Of a stretch of 64,000 nucleotides of DNA, positions 42,580 to 51,373 are shown piece after piece; the stretch's first letter is position 1; each line of letters begins with the position of its first letter. This stretch comes from Microbacterium trichothecenolyticum (GTDB lineage Bacteria; Actinomycetota; Actinomycetes; Actinomycetales; Microbacteriaceae), in assembly GCF_000956465.1 (NCBI RefSeq), contig NZ_JYJA01000036.1, positions 186,001-250,000 of the forward strand. The letters run 5' to 3'. A program made the translations under genes and the position numbers. The notes beneath the pieces were generated by a model. That model did not search any database. It was not told where the DNA came from and saw nothing but the letters and a program-made list of their open reading frames with translations.

Positions 42580-45500
42580 GCAGGACTCCCGCTCCCCCGG
42601 CGAAGGGCACGGATGCCGCACCCCCGCGGCGCGTGTCGCATCGCCACGACGCGACGGAGCGCCAGGCCGACCGGGCCGCGGACATCGTCGCTCGCGGCGG
42701 GAGCGTGACGGGCTGGTCGTTCGCGACCGTGCCGGCCGAGGCATCCGTCCATCGTGACGAGGACCAGCCCAAGAAGCTCGAGGACAAGCCGCGACCCCAG
42801 GCGGAGGCCTACAAGGAGGGCGCGGGCAAGGCGGTGGAGGCGGCCACCGAGACCGAGCTGCCCAGCGGCAAGAAGGTCCGCGAGGTCATCGAGGACAGCC
42901 CGCTGCTGTCGGCCGTCGCCGCGAGCGGCCTCGCGGTCTCTGGGAAGGATGTAACGCTGCCGCTCGGGTCGATTCCGAAGGTCAAGGACATCGTGCCGCC
43001 CGGTCTGAGCGTCGGTGTGAGGGCCGAGGGCGTCCCCGGGCTTCTCGCGGGCGATCCGCGCCCGGGCGGCCGCGGCGTGGGCTTCGGCGACGTCGGGCTC
43101 GGACTCACGCTCGGCTACACGGAGCAGTTGCCCAAGGGAGGCGGGAAGCGACAGAGCGCGGCCGACAGGAAGACGGCGGCGATCGCCGCCGACACCGCAC
43201 GGCTGAGGAACGACCCGATCATCAAGAGCCTCCAGGCGCAACAGGACAAGAAGGTCAGCGACGCCGCGATCGCGTCCGTCGTGGCGCGGCAGAAGTTCGC
43301 CCCGGCCGGTCAGGTGCCAGGTCTCCCCTTCCCACTCGTGCCGCCGCTCGCCGCGCCGAAGTCCGAACAGCAGAAGAAGCCCGAGGACGCCGTCAAGGCG
43401 GAGGAGCAGAAGAAGCGCGAAGAGGTGCAGCGTGCCCCGGCGACGACGAGCGAGGCGGCGCCCACGGAGGATTTCGACACGACGGGAGTGGATGCCGCGA
43501 CCCGAGGCGGCGGCCGGGCGCTGGATCCGAGCCTCAGGCATTCGATGGAGGCGCGCTTCGGCTACGACTTCTCGTCGGTGAGGCTGCACGACGACCCGCA
43601 GGCGGCGAGCGCAGCCGCCGGAGTCGACGCCACGGCGTTCACCGTCGGTGAGCACATCGTGTTCGGCTCGGGCCGCTTCGACCCGTCGAACCCGGCGGGT
43701 CGGCACCTCATCGCCCACGAGCTCGCCCACGTCGTCCAGCAGCGTGGGGGCGCCGCACCACGCTCCACCGGGGCACCGGCCCGCGTGCAGCGGCGGAGCT
43801 TCTGGGAGAAGCTTGCGGTCTTCTTCGGCGCCGAGGGCTCATGGAGCGACGCCGAGCTCCTGGCCTACGTGAAGGCGATCACGAAGGCCGGATCGCACGA
43901 CGGCTCGTACGACGCCGACAACAAGGCCCGCGCGGTCGTGCGCAGATGGAAGGCCGGCAGCCCGGGATGGGAGCTCACGGGGAAGCAGATGGGCCTGCTC
44001 ATCGACGAGATGATCGACGGACCCACACTCGACGACGACGAGGACGCCATCCTCGATCTCGTCGAGCTCGCCACGCCGGACGAACTGCTGGTGGTGTTCC
44101 GCGAACCGGCGAAGCGCTACGCGTCGCTCGAGGACAATCTCCATGGCGCCCAGCAGGATCGCCTCGACGATCTCGTCGCCCGGCGCTTCGCCGGAGGGGG
44201 CAAGGCTCTCTCCCGGGGAACCGTCGAAGTGGTCGGGCCCGAGATCCCCGCCGGGTCGCCGTCCTTCGCGTTCGACGGCGCCCGCTTCGACGCCCGGTTC
44301 GAGGAGGACTACTACGGCGACGACCCCGCTGCGGTCGTCGCCCGCCTCTCCCCCGCCGATCGCCGGAAGGCGCGGGACCATGTGCTGCACGCGACGCGCC
44401 CCCGATGGCAGGGCGAGTTCGAGGCGGTCACCCGGGAGCGCGTCGCGGCGACGGACGACGCCGAGCGCCGGCGGCTCGCGAAGAAGGAGCGGAAGCTGCG
44501 TCACAGAGTCCGCGCACTCGACCTGTTCATCGCCGACACGCTTCATCGCGACCTGCCCGCCTCCGCCGACGACGCCCTCGCCACCACCTCGCCGGTCTCC
44601 GGCGACAAGGCGAAGGCAGCGCGCGACGCGCTCACCCCGCCTCGCCCGGTGAAGCCGAAGCCGACGCCACCCACCACACCGCCGGACCCCGCGACACCGC
44701 CGACGGCCGCGTCGACCACGGCATCGGCGAAGCCGAAGAAGTCGGCCGCTGAACGCCGCAGGGAAGCAGCGGCGAAGCGCAAGGAGGAGGCCGCTCGCAG
44801 GAAGGCCGAAGCCGAGGCGAAGGCGAAGGAGGAAGCCGAGCGCAAGGCGATGTTCGCGCCCGGAGGCAAGTACCGCACGCTGGTCGCAGCGGCCCTGGCG
44901 GTGAAGATCGACAAGGCTTACGAGAGCGCCCGCGCGGCGGGCACCGCGTCCAAGCCCTCCGAGATAGAGCGCATGGCGAAGCCTGCGAAGGATGCGACCG
45001 ACGGCGTCTTCGGCAACTTCTACAACCCGGGTGCGCGGCCCGAGTTGACCTTCGGCGGCGACGGCAAGCCGCAGACGCTGTTCTCCTGGCACCACCGGCA
45101 GACCACCGCCGTCAAGTCCGCCGATCCGGCCGACCGCGTCGCGTGGGCCCTGCAGCAGATCCGCTACTACTTCCGCTCGGACGCCGCGTTCGACGCCATC
45201 AACGCCGAGTGCGACGCGCGGCCAGAGACGATCGGCGACAAGCGCAACGACGAGGCGCAGGCACTGGAGGACGTAGCCCAGGCCGCCGTGGTCGACGGGG
45301 TGAGCGAGAAGTGGGAGGACGATCCCCAGACCACCGCCGACAAGCTCATCTACATCGACCGCAACTGGGGCGGAGCACAGGTCGGGGGGCAGATCTACGT
45401 GGACATGTTCCAGACCGGCGACGTCGACGAGGACCGCGCGGCACGGTGGGACATGTTCCAGACCCTCATCCACGAGTACGGCCACACCCTCGCACACGCG

Positions 45501-45827
45501 GACTACCGGCGGTACGCCGTGAGGCTGAAGGAGAAGTCGGAGCGGGAGTGGAACACCCTCATGGAGGGCGTCGACAGCCTGCTCACGGATGTCGTGTGGT
45601 CGAAGAGCGGTCGTCGGCTCCTGTCGCACCGGCCGACGCGCGAGTCGGTCGAGGGCAGATCCTGGGCCGCGCTGCCACCCATCACCGTGACCCCACCCGG
45701 CGCGTACACCTCGATCACCGAGGCGCAGCGCCTCGTCGACGTCGTGGGCGCCGACAACGTGTGGACGGCCTACTTCCTGGGCAAAGTCGACCGCATCGGC
45801 GGCACGGCGAGCGGGAGTCGGCCATGA
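42576..45827 (+). CDS. Putative eCIS cargo: DUF4157 protein with C-terminal zinc-peptidase motif (1)
   Basis: 1083 residues. N-terminal segment with HDATERQADRAAD and TGWSF (45-49), a low-complexity Lys/Gln/Glu stretch, then the DUF4157 core (about 306-390) ending in HELAHVVQQRGG (His381, Glu382, His385). Next a central region of about 400 residues of unknown fold, a Pro/Thr-rich linker and Lys/Ala/Glu coiled coil (about 690-765), and a C-terminal domain with HEYGHTLAH (His966, Glu967, His970), a second HExxH zinc motif. DUF4157 is a recurring eCIS cargo-associated domain. A peptidase toxin delivered by the particle is the best reading. Confidence 0.85.
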   Translation: MSRTPAPPAKGTDAAPPRRVSHRHDATERQADRAADIVARGGSVTGWSFATVPAEASVHRDEDQPKKLEDKPRPQAEAYKEGAGKAVEAATETELPSGKKVREVIEDSPLLSAVAASGLAVSGKDVTLPLGSIPKVKDIVPPGLSVGVRAEGVPGLLAGDPRPGGRGVGFGDVGLGLTLGYTEQLPKGGGKRQSAADRKTAAIAADTARLRNDPIIKSLQAQQDKKVSDAAIASVVARQKFAPAGQVPGLPFPLVPPLAAPKSEQQKKPEDAVKAEEQKKREEVQRAPATTSEAAPTEDFDTTGVDAATRGGGRALDPSLRHSMEARFGYDFSSVRLHDDPQAASAAAGVDATAFTVGEHIVFGSGRFDPSNPAGRHLIAHELAHVVQQRGGAAPRSTGAPARVQRRSFWEKLAVFFGAEGSWSDAELLAYVKAITKAGSHDGSYDADNKARAVVRRWKAGSPGWELTGKQMGLLIDEMIDGPTLDDDEDAILDLVELATPDELLVVFREPAKRYASLEDNLHGAQQDRLDDLVARRFAGGGKALSRGTVEVVGPEIPAGSPSFAFDGARFDARFEEDYYGDDPAAVVARLSPADRRKARDHVLHATRPRWQGEFEAVTRERVAATDDAERRRLAKKERKLRHRVRALDLFIADTLHRDLPASADDALATTSPVSGDKAKAARDALTPPRPVKPKPTPPTTPPDPATPPTAASTTASAKPKKSAAERRREAAAKRKEEAARRKAEAEAKAKEEAERKAMFAPGGKYRTLVAAALAVKIDKAYESARAAGTASKPSEIERMAKPAKDATDGVFGNFYNPGARPELTFGGDGKPQTLFSWHHRQTTAVKSADPADRVAWALQQIRYYFRSDAAFDAINAECDARPETIGDKRNDEAQALEDVAQAAVVDGVSEKWEDDPQTTADKLIYIDRNWGGAQVGGQIYVDMFQTGDVDEDRAARWDMFQTLIHEYGHTLAHADYRRYAVRLKEKSEREWNTLMEGVDSLLTDVVWSKSGRRLLSHRPTRESVEGRSWAALPPITVTPPGAYTSITEAQRLVDVVGADNVWTAYFLGKVDRIGGTASGSRP

Positions 45828-46324
45828 CGGATGCGCTCTCACGGCTCCTCGACGCCGCCGACGTGTCGGGGTGGACCGGCCTGCCCGCCGACGCCGCGGA
45901 GACGCTCGGCATCGTGGCCGGCACCGCATCGACGTTCGACGGGCTGCTGGGCGATCCGCCCGCGGTCACCTCGTGGGTCCCGCTCGCGACACGGTCGTTC
46001 AGCGACGGCTTGCGCGCGTGGGTCCGGGAGGGCCGCGTCGTCCTGGTCGAGGGCGTCATGCCCGTGGACGGTGACGGAGGCCTTCTCGCCATCCCCGAGC
46101 TCGGCGAACCCGACGCCGAGCTCGACCACGTGTTCGGGCCGCTGACGATCACCGGCGGCGAGCGCGTCTACGCCGCGCGCGGTCTCGCCGTCTGCGTCAA
46201 TCCGAACAGCGGTGTGCTGCTCGCGGTGCGCGGATACGCGCCGACGACGCCCGAGGACTACCGCCGGCGTCTGAGGCCCGTTCCGGTGCCGGAGCTGCGT
46301 TTCGCGGGACGGGGTGCGCCGTGA
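45824..46324 (+). CDS. Orphan protein between two cargo genes (possible immunity or loading factor)
   Basis: 166 residues, soluble, no signal peptide or membrane segment; contains a beta-rich stretch (VREGRVVLVEGVMPVDGDGG) and GERVYAARGLAVCVNPNSG. I do not recognise the family. It overlaps the stop of the first cargo gene by 4 nt and is overlapped by the GTG start of the second, so it is made with both. Position fits an immunity protein or a cargo-specific chaperone. Nothing in the sequence proves either. Confidence 0.6.
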   Translation: MTDALSRLLDAADVSGWTGLPADAAETLGIVAGTASTFDGLLGDPPAVTSWVPLATRSFSDGLRAWVREGRVVLVEGVMPVDGDGGLLAIPELGEPDAELDHVFGPLTITGGERVYAARGLAVCVNPNSGVLLAVRGYAPTTPEDYRRRLRPVPVPELRFAGRGAP

Positions 46325-48003
46325 GTCTCGCGCATGTCCACTCCGCTGCTCCCGCGTCCGATCGCCCGAGCGGGGTGCACGCGGTCGGGCATGCGGACGC
46401 GCCCGCCGAGCGCATGGCGGAGCGGTTCGCCGAGGCATCCGTCGCCGCTGCTCCGTCCCTCACCGGCTGGTCGTTCGCGGCGGTGCCCACGCACGGGTCG
46501 GCAGCATCGACAGAGCTCGACGTCCGGCTCGACGGCGAGGGGCGCGCCCTCGACTCGGCCGAGCGGCTGGCTGCGCCACCGGGCCTCGACGCGAGCGACG
46601 TCCGCGTGCATACGGATGCCGCGGCCGCCGACACCGCCGAGCGCGCGGGTGCGGAGGCGCTCACGGTCGGCCGTCGCATCGCGTTCGCGCCGGGGCGTGA
46701 GCAGCGCGGCACCGAGGAGGGCCGGCGCAGGCTCTCGCACGAGCTCGCTCACGTCGCGCAGCACCGGGTCAGCGGTCCTCCCATCGTGCGCCGTCAGCCG
46801 AAGGCTCCTGTCGCGCCGGCGACGACGCTCATGGCCCTCCCGGAGGCCGATCGCAAGCGCATTCAGATCACGGCGGACATGCCGGTGAGCATCCCGTCGC
46901 CCGACACGTCGTTCCAGGCGAACGCCACGCCGTACACGCCGCCCGCGAAGACGACGATCACGATCGACGGCTCGGCGAGCGCGGTGCCGGCGAAGGGCAT
47001 GCAGAATCTCGTCGGGCAGCTGATGGATGCCACGCCCACAGTGCTGCCGGAGAACAGCACGATCACCCTCAGGCTCGACCTCGCCAAGCACGGCGGGATC
47101 GACGGGCTCTACCGCTTCACCCACACCGCGCCGCCGGCACCCGCCGGTGGGACGGCGACGACGAGGGTGCTCGTCGAACAGCTCGGCGCCGCGACCGCAC
47201 CGCCCGGTCAGGCGGTCCCCGGACCGCCCGAACCCGGAAAGAAGCCGCCGCCCGACCCGATCGCCGGGAGGATCAAGACCGCCGGCATCACGCATTCCCT
47301 CACCGGCGGCCAGCTCGAAGCCCTGCGCGGCGCGGTGTCACGTGTCCCCGCGGCGCATCTCGCCCTCGTGCAGGGCATCACCGTTGTCGTCGGCGACCCG
47401 CCCGCGGGAGAGGACGGGGAGTACGACGCGGGAACGCATACCGTCACGATCCGCAAGACCGCCTTCGACGCGTCCGACGTGCGCTTCGCCGGCAAGGGCT
47501 CCGCTCTCTCTTACGCATCGCAGGTGATCCTCCACGAGATCGGGCATGCGATCGATGACCGCAACATGCGCAAGGCGATGGCGAAGTACACATCCGCCGG
47601 CGCGGCCCAGGCGGCCACGCTCGCGAAGCACGCCGACGCCGCCGGCAACTACCCTCTGGGCGGTCCGGCAGAGAAGGCGATCAAGGCTGCGGAGGGCGCG
47701 ACCAAGACCGCGCGAGATGCCCTCGCCGCGACGACGACGGAGTCCGGGTCGACCGTCAGCTTCAGCGGCACCACCGCGAACGTCGACGAGGGCGGCGACG
47801 CCAAGGGCAAGCCGTTCCGCGAGGCGACGGAGAGGGACGGGGGCGCGGCGACCCAGTACGGCACCACCGCCTGGAAGGAGAGCTACGCCGAGGCGTATGC
47901 GCTGTACGTCTCGTCCCCCGAGCTGCTGCAGTCCCTGCGTCCGGCGACCTACGCGTACTTCGACAGCGCGCTCCCGAAAGACAAGGCGGCGAAGCGGCCA
48001 TGA
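46321..48003 (+). CDS. Putative eCIS cargo: DUF4157 protein with C-terminal zinc-peptidase motif (2)
   Basis: 560 residues. N-terminal PAERMAERFAEA then TGWSF (48-52), and a DUF4157 domain ending at RRRLSHELAHVAQHR (His140, Glu141, His144). A linker and beta-rich middle follow, with Pro-rich GPPEPGKKPPPDP near 300-312. The C-terminal domain has LHEIGHAIDD (His405, Glu406, His409) and a downstream WKESYAEAYALYV with Glu520 or Glu524 as third zinc ligand, a pattern like anthrax lethal-factor-type and related peptidases. GTG start at 46321 overlaps the previous gene. Likely second delivered peptidase. Confidence 0.85.
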   Translation: MSLAHVHSAAPASDRPSGVHAVGHADAPAERMAERFAEASVAAAPSLTGWSFAAVPTHGSAASTELDVRLDGEGRALDSAERLAAPPGLDASDVRVHTDAAAADTAERAGAEALTVGRRIAFAPGREQRGTEEGRRRLSHELAHVAQHRVSGPPIVRRQPKAPVAPATTLMALPEADRKRIQITADMPVSIPSPDTSFQANATPYTPPAKTTITIDGSASAVPAKGMQNLVGQLMDATPTVLPENSTITLRLDLAKHGGIDGLYRFTHTAPPAPAGGTATTRVLVEQLGAATAPPGQAVPGPPEPGKKPPPDPIAGRIKTAGITHSLTGGQLEALRGAVSRVPAAHLALVQGITVVVGDPPAGEDGEYDAGTHTVTIRKTAFDASDVRFAGKGSALSYASQVILHEIGHAIDDRNMRKAMAKYTSAGAAQAATLAKHADAAGNYPLGGPAEKAIKAAEGATKTARDALAATTTESGSTVSFSGTTANVDEGGDAKGKPFREATERDGGAATQYGTTAWKESYAEAYALYVSSPELLQSLRPATYAYFDSALPKDKAAKRP

Positions 48004-48644
48004 CTTCACCCCGGCTCATCAAGGGCGGCCTCGTGCAGGTCGACGTCAAGAGCGGGCGGACGCTGCGCACGATCGCCCTGCAGTACAACCCCGACTCCCT
48101 CAGTCGCACGATGCAGGTGCAGGCGGCGGGCGAGTCGGGGGGCGACAGATCCCAAGCGCTGCGCATCATGGGCGCTGCGGCCGAGACCATCAAGGTCGAG
48201 GCCGAGATCGACGCGACCGATCGGCTCGAACACCCCGATCAGAACCGGACGGCGGCCGAGGTCGGCATCCATCCGCAGCTCGCTGCGCTCGAGCTGCTCG
48301 TGCAGCCCACGAGCGACGCGCTGCAGGGCAACGACTCGATCGCCCGTGGCGGCGCGCTCGAGGTGCTCGCGATCGAGACGCCCCTGCTGCTGTTCGTGTG
48401 GGGACCGAACCGCGTCGTGCCGGTGCGCATCACCGACCTCTCCATCACGGAAGACGCGTTCGACGCGCAGCTCAACCCGATCCGGGCGACGGTCTCGCTC
48501 GGCATGAGGGTACTCACCGTCGACGACCTCGGTTTCGAGCACCGCGGCGGTCAGCTGTTCATGGCGCACCTCCGCTCCCGCGAGGCGCTCGCCAAGCAGG
48601 CCGGCTCGGCGCCGCCGTCGGCGCTGGGCGTGAAGGAGCTCTGA
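48000..48644 (+). CDS. eCIS tube-initiator / baseplate tube protein (CIS_tube, Afp7-like)
   Basis: 214 residues of the contractile-injection-system tube-protein family: LVQVDVKSGRTLRTIALQYNPDSLSRTM at the start, AAETIKVEAEIDATDRLEH, then LQLAALELLVQP and TPLLLFVWGPNRVVPVRITDLSITEDAFDAQLNPIRA (read in the frame). It sits at the junction of baseplate hub and tube and starts tube polymerisation. It opens the baseplate half of the operon. Overlaps the cargo stop by 4 nt. Confidence 0.9.
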   Translation: MTSPRLIKGGLVQVDVKSGRTLRTIALQYNPDSLSRTMQVQAAGESGGDRSQALRIMGAAAETIKVEAEIDATDRLEHPDQNRTAAEVGIHPQLAALELLVQPTSDALQGNDSIARGGALEVLAIETPLLLFVWGPNRVVPVRITDLSITEDAFDAQLNPIRATVSLGMRVLTVDDLGFEHRGGQLFMAHLRSREALAKQAGSAPPSALGVKEL

Positions 48645-48645
48645 C

Positions 48646-49020
48646 ATGGTGGATCCGCTGCAGCAGCTGCTCTCGGCCGGCGTCGTGCCGCAGAATCCGC
48701 TGCCGCCCACGAGCCGGTACGCCGGTGTCGGCACCGCCCAGCACGTGGCCGACGCGGAGCCCGGCGTCGAGCCCGTGCCCGTCGCATTCCTGCGGCGACG
48801 GCTGGTGCCGAAGCCGGAGCGCTTCAGCACCCTCTACGAGGTGCGGTGCGTCGAGGGCGACCGGCGCGACCTCCTCGCGGCCCGGCACTACGGCGACCCT
48901 GAACTGTGGTGGCGCCTCGCCGACGCCAACGGCGTGATCGACCCCGCCGGCATGGCCGGCCCTCCCGGGCGTGTCGTGCGCGTCACCCTGCCCGTCGACA
49001 TGAGGGGGGCCGATGGCTGA
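48646..49020 (+). CDS. LysM-like baseplate protein (gpX-type)
   Basis: 124 residues. N-terminal PPTSRYAGVGTA, FLRRRLVPKPERF, then a LysM-like module LYEVRCVEGDRRDLLAARHYGDPELWWRLADANG, the usual form of the small LysM protein that follows the tube initiator in eCIS loci. In phage tails, gpX-type LysM proteins join the hub to the tube or touch peptidoglycan. ATG at 48646, 1 nt after the previous stop; it overlaps the next gene by 8 nt. Confidence 0.83.
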   Translation: MVDPLQQLLSAGVVPQNPLPPTSRYAGVGTAQHVADAEPGVEPVPVAFLRRRLVPKPERFSTLYEVRCVEGDRRDLLAARHYGDPELWWRLADANGVIDPAGMAGPPGRVVRVTLPVDMRGADG

Positions 49021-50152
49021 GCTGTCGTCGCAGCCCGTGCGGCTGCACCTGTACGCGGGACCCGCGATCGCCGTGCCGGCTCCGCAGTCGCTCGTGGAGG
49101 CGCTGCGCGAGGTGACGATCGAGAACGGCTCGGGCGACACCCAGAGCGGGTTCGAGCTCGTCTTCGATGTGCCCAAGAAGTCGCCCCTCTCGACGCTGTT
49201 CCTCCTCACCGGGGGCGTCTCGATCCCGCTCCTGCGCATCGTCCTCGCCGTGACGATCGGCGGGTCGACGGAGGTCCTCGCCGACGGCGTGATGACCGAC
49301 CACGAGTTCAAGACCGACGGGACGACCGCAACGCTGCACGTCAAGGGCAAGGACCTCACCGCCGTCATGGACATCTTCGAACTCGACGGCATCCCCTACC
49401 CCGCGATGCCCGTCGCGGTGCGCGCGCTCGCCGTGCTCGCGAAGTACGCGGCGCTCGGCGTCGCGCCCCTGGTCATCCCCGCGCTCGTCGAGGACCCGCC
49501 GATCCCTACCGAGAAGATCCCCCGCCACCAGGGCACGGACTACGCGTACCTCAGGAGCCTCGCGCACGAGGCGGGCTACGTCTTCTACATCGACCCCGGT
49601 CCAGTCCCGGGCCTGAGCAAGGCCTACTGGGGACCGGAGGTGCGTCTCGGCATCCCGCAGCGCGCGCTCGACGGCGGGCTCGACGGCCCGCACGACAACG
49701 TGACCGGGCTGAACTTCACGCTCAACAAGGAGGCGAAGGAGCTGCCGGTCGTGACGGTGCACGAGCCCTGGAGCAAGGCGCCGATCCCGATCCCCATCCC
49801 CGACATCAATCCGCTTCGACCCATGCTCGGCCTCGTGCCGCCGCTTCCGCCGAAGCTCACCTTCCTGCCCGGCACGGCGAAGCTCAGCGCCCCGGCGGCG
49901 ATCATGAAGGGCATCGCGTACGCGGGGCAGCACGACGACATGGTCACCGGCACCGGTCAGCTCGATGTCGCCCGCTACGGCCGCGTGCTCAGATCGCGCG
50001 GGCTCGTGGGGGTGCGCGGCGCCGGCGACGCCTTCAACGGGCTCTACTACGTGAGCAGCGTCACCCACAAGATCGCGCGCGGCAGCTACACGCAGTCGTT
50101 CACCCTCGCCCGCAACGCCCTTCTGTCCACCGTCCCGGAGGTGCCCGTATGA
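49013..50152 (+). CDS. eCIS baseplate hub protein (gpD/gp27 part of VgrG)
   Basis: 379 residues, phage late-control D family, equivalent to the gp27-like half of VgrG/Afp8. It forms the trimeric hub under the tube. Segments such as VTIENGSGDTQSGFELVFD, LADGVMTDHEF, RHQGTDYAYLRSLAHEAGYVFYIDPGP and ARYGRVLRSRGLVGVRGAGDAFNGLYYVSSVTHKI fit the family. A Pro/Ile-rich loop (KAPIPIPIPDINPL) is unusual. The spike half (gp5-like) is a separate gene immediately downstream rather than fused as in T6SS VgrG. Confidence 0.9.
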   Translation: MAELSSQPVRLHLYAGPAIAVPAPQSLVEALREVTIENGSGDTQSGFELVFDVPKKSPLSTLFLLTGGVSIPLLRIVLAVTIGGSTEVLADGVMTDHEFKTDGTTATLHVKGKDLTAVMDIFELDGIPYPAMPVAVRALAVLAKYAALGVAPLVIPALVEDPPIPTEKIPRHQGTDYAYLRSLAHEAGYVFYIDPGPVPGLSKAYWGPEVRLGIPQRALDGGLDGPHDNVTGLNFTLNKEAKELPVVTVHEPWSKAPIPIPIPDINPLRPMLGLVPPLPPKLTFLPGTAKLSAPAAIMKGIAYAGQHDDMVTGTGQLDVARYGRVLRSRGLVGVRGAGDAFNGLYYVSSVTHKIARGSYTQSFTLARNALLSTVPEVPV

Positions 50153-50676
50153 GCGACACAGAGACCGCCGTCGCCACCAAGAAGCTCTTCGGCAAATACC
50201 GGGGGACGTGCGTCAACAACATCGACCCGATGCAGATGGGGCGCATCCAGGTGCTCGTCCCGTCGATCGGCATCCCGCCGAGCTCGTGGGCGATGCCGTG
50301 CCTGCCCGTCACCGGCACCCAGACCGGCGTCTTCACCGTCCCGGCCATCGGGGCGGGCGTCTGGGTGGAGTTCGAGGGCGGCGACCCCGACTACCCGGTC
50401 TGGGTCGGCGGCTTCTACTCCCCCGCCGATGTGCCGGCAGCCGCGCGCATCGTGCCGCCCGGGGTGTCGGGCCTCACCTTCCAGACGCTGCTGAGCAACT
50501 CGATCACCATCAGCGACACGCCGGGGCCCACCGGCGGCATCCTCATCAAGACCACGACCGGCGCGATGATCTCGGTCAGCGACGTCGGCATCACGATCAG
50601 CAACGGCAAGGGCGCCGTGATCTCGATGGTCGGTCCGACCGTCAGCATCAACGCGGGCGCCCTCACGGTGACGTAG
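50149..50676 (+). CDS. eCIS spike protein (gp5-type OB fold plus beta-helix)
   Basis: 175 residues. An OB-fold baseplate V domain is at the N-terminus (KYRGTCVNNIDPMQMGRIQVLVPSIG, PAIGAGVWVEFEGGDPDYPVWVGGFYS). The C-terminus (about 120-175) is a repeating beta-prism (GAMISVSDVGITISNGKGAVISMVGPTVSIN) forming the trimeric needle. Equivalent to the gp5 half of VgrG/Afp8. Overlaps the hub stop by 4 nt; the PAAR-like tip gene follows after 8 nt. Confidence 0.9.
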   Translation: MSDTETAVATKKLFGKYRGTCVNNIDPMQMGRIQVLVPSIGIPPSSWAMPCLPVTGTQTGVFTVPAIGAGVWVEFEGGDPDYPVWVGGFYSPADVPAAARIVPPGVSGLTFQTLLSNSITISDTPGPTGGILIKTTTGAMISVSDVGITISNGKGAVISMVGPTVSINAGALTVT

Positions 50677-50684
50677 GAGGAAGG

Positions 50685-51002
50685 ATGCCGGGACCCGTGC
50701 TCACTCAGGCCTCTTCCGTGCTGTGCTCGCACGGCGGGGTGGCGACGGCGGTGTCGCCCTTCCCGCGGGTGCTGGTGGCGGGCGCGCCCGTCGTCACGCT
50801 CGCGACGCAGTACGCGATCGCGGGATGCTCCCTCTCGACGTCGTCGGGCCCGTTCGACGTCAGCGGGCAATGGGTCGCCGGAGCCGTCCGGGTGCTGGCG
50901 GGCGGAGTCCCCGTCGCCGTAGCGACCGGGTCGTCCCTCACCGTCGCGACCGGCGCGCCGCTGATCCCGGGCGCCGTGCAGCCGAGGGTGGTCGCGTCAT
51001 GA
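50685..51002 (+). CDS. PAAR-like spike-tip protein
   Basis: 105 residues. Small, Gly/Val/Ala-rich, with MPGPVLTQASSVLCSHGGVAT at the start and CSLSTSSGPF in the middle; Cys14, His16 and Cys47 could hold a metal at the tip. This matches the PAAR-like/DUF4280-type cone that caps the spike in eCIS (Afp10 position). ATG 50685 with a GGAGGAAGG site just upstream. Overlaps the gp25 start by 4 nt. Confidence 0.8.
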   Translation: MPGPVLTQASSVLCSHGGVATAVSPFPRVLVAGAPVVTLATQYAIAGCSLSTSSGPFDVSGQWVAGAVRVLAGGVPVAVATGSSLTVATGAPLIPGAVQPRVVAS

Positions 51003-51373
51003 GCGGTACCCTCGACTTCCCGTGGGCCGTGGACGGCACCGGGCGCACGGCGACCACCGGCCGCGACGAGCACGTGCGCGACCTGATCGAGCAGGTGCTG
51101 CTCACCTCCCCCGGCGAGCGCGTCATGCGGCCCGAGTTCGGAGCGGGGCTGCTCGCGCAGGTCTTCGCACCCGGCGGACCGGAAGCGGCCGCGGCATCCC
51201 AGTTCCTGATCCAGGCATCGCTTGAGCGCGAGCTCGCGAACGTCATCGCGATCGAGTCGGTCGAGGTCGAAGCTCGCGACGCAGCCCTCGTCGCGACGAT
51301 CGCGTACGTCGTGCGGGCGACCGGATCGCACGAGGTGCAGACATTCCGCACCCCGCCGGGGGTGTCGCCATGA
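50999..51373 (+). CDS. Baseplate wedge protein gp25-like (Afp9)
   Basis: 124 residues, GPW/gp25 family: LDFPWAVDGTGRTATTGRDEHVRDLIEQVLLTSPGERVMRPEFGAGL is the standard core, with the PGERVMRPEFG stretch being diagnostic. gp25 nucleates sheath assembly on the baseplate and has a lysozyme-like fold. Overlaps neighbours on both sides by 4 nt. Confidence 0.93.
   Translation: MSGTLDFPWAVDGTGRTATTGRDEHVRDLIEQVLLTSPGERVMRPEFGAGLLAQVFAPGGPEAAAASQFLIQASLERELANVIAIESVEVEARDAALVATIAYVVRATGSHEVQTFRTPPGVSP

Noticed and set aside
48000..51373. Type VI secretion system
   Set aside because: Hub and spike are separate genes, and no TssJ/L/M membrane complex, ClpV or TssB/C pair is present; sheath is phage/eCIS type in one gene.
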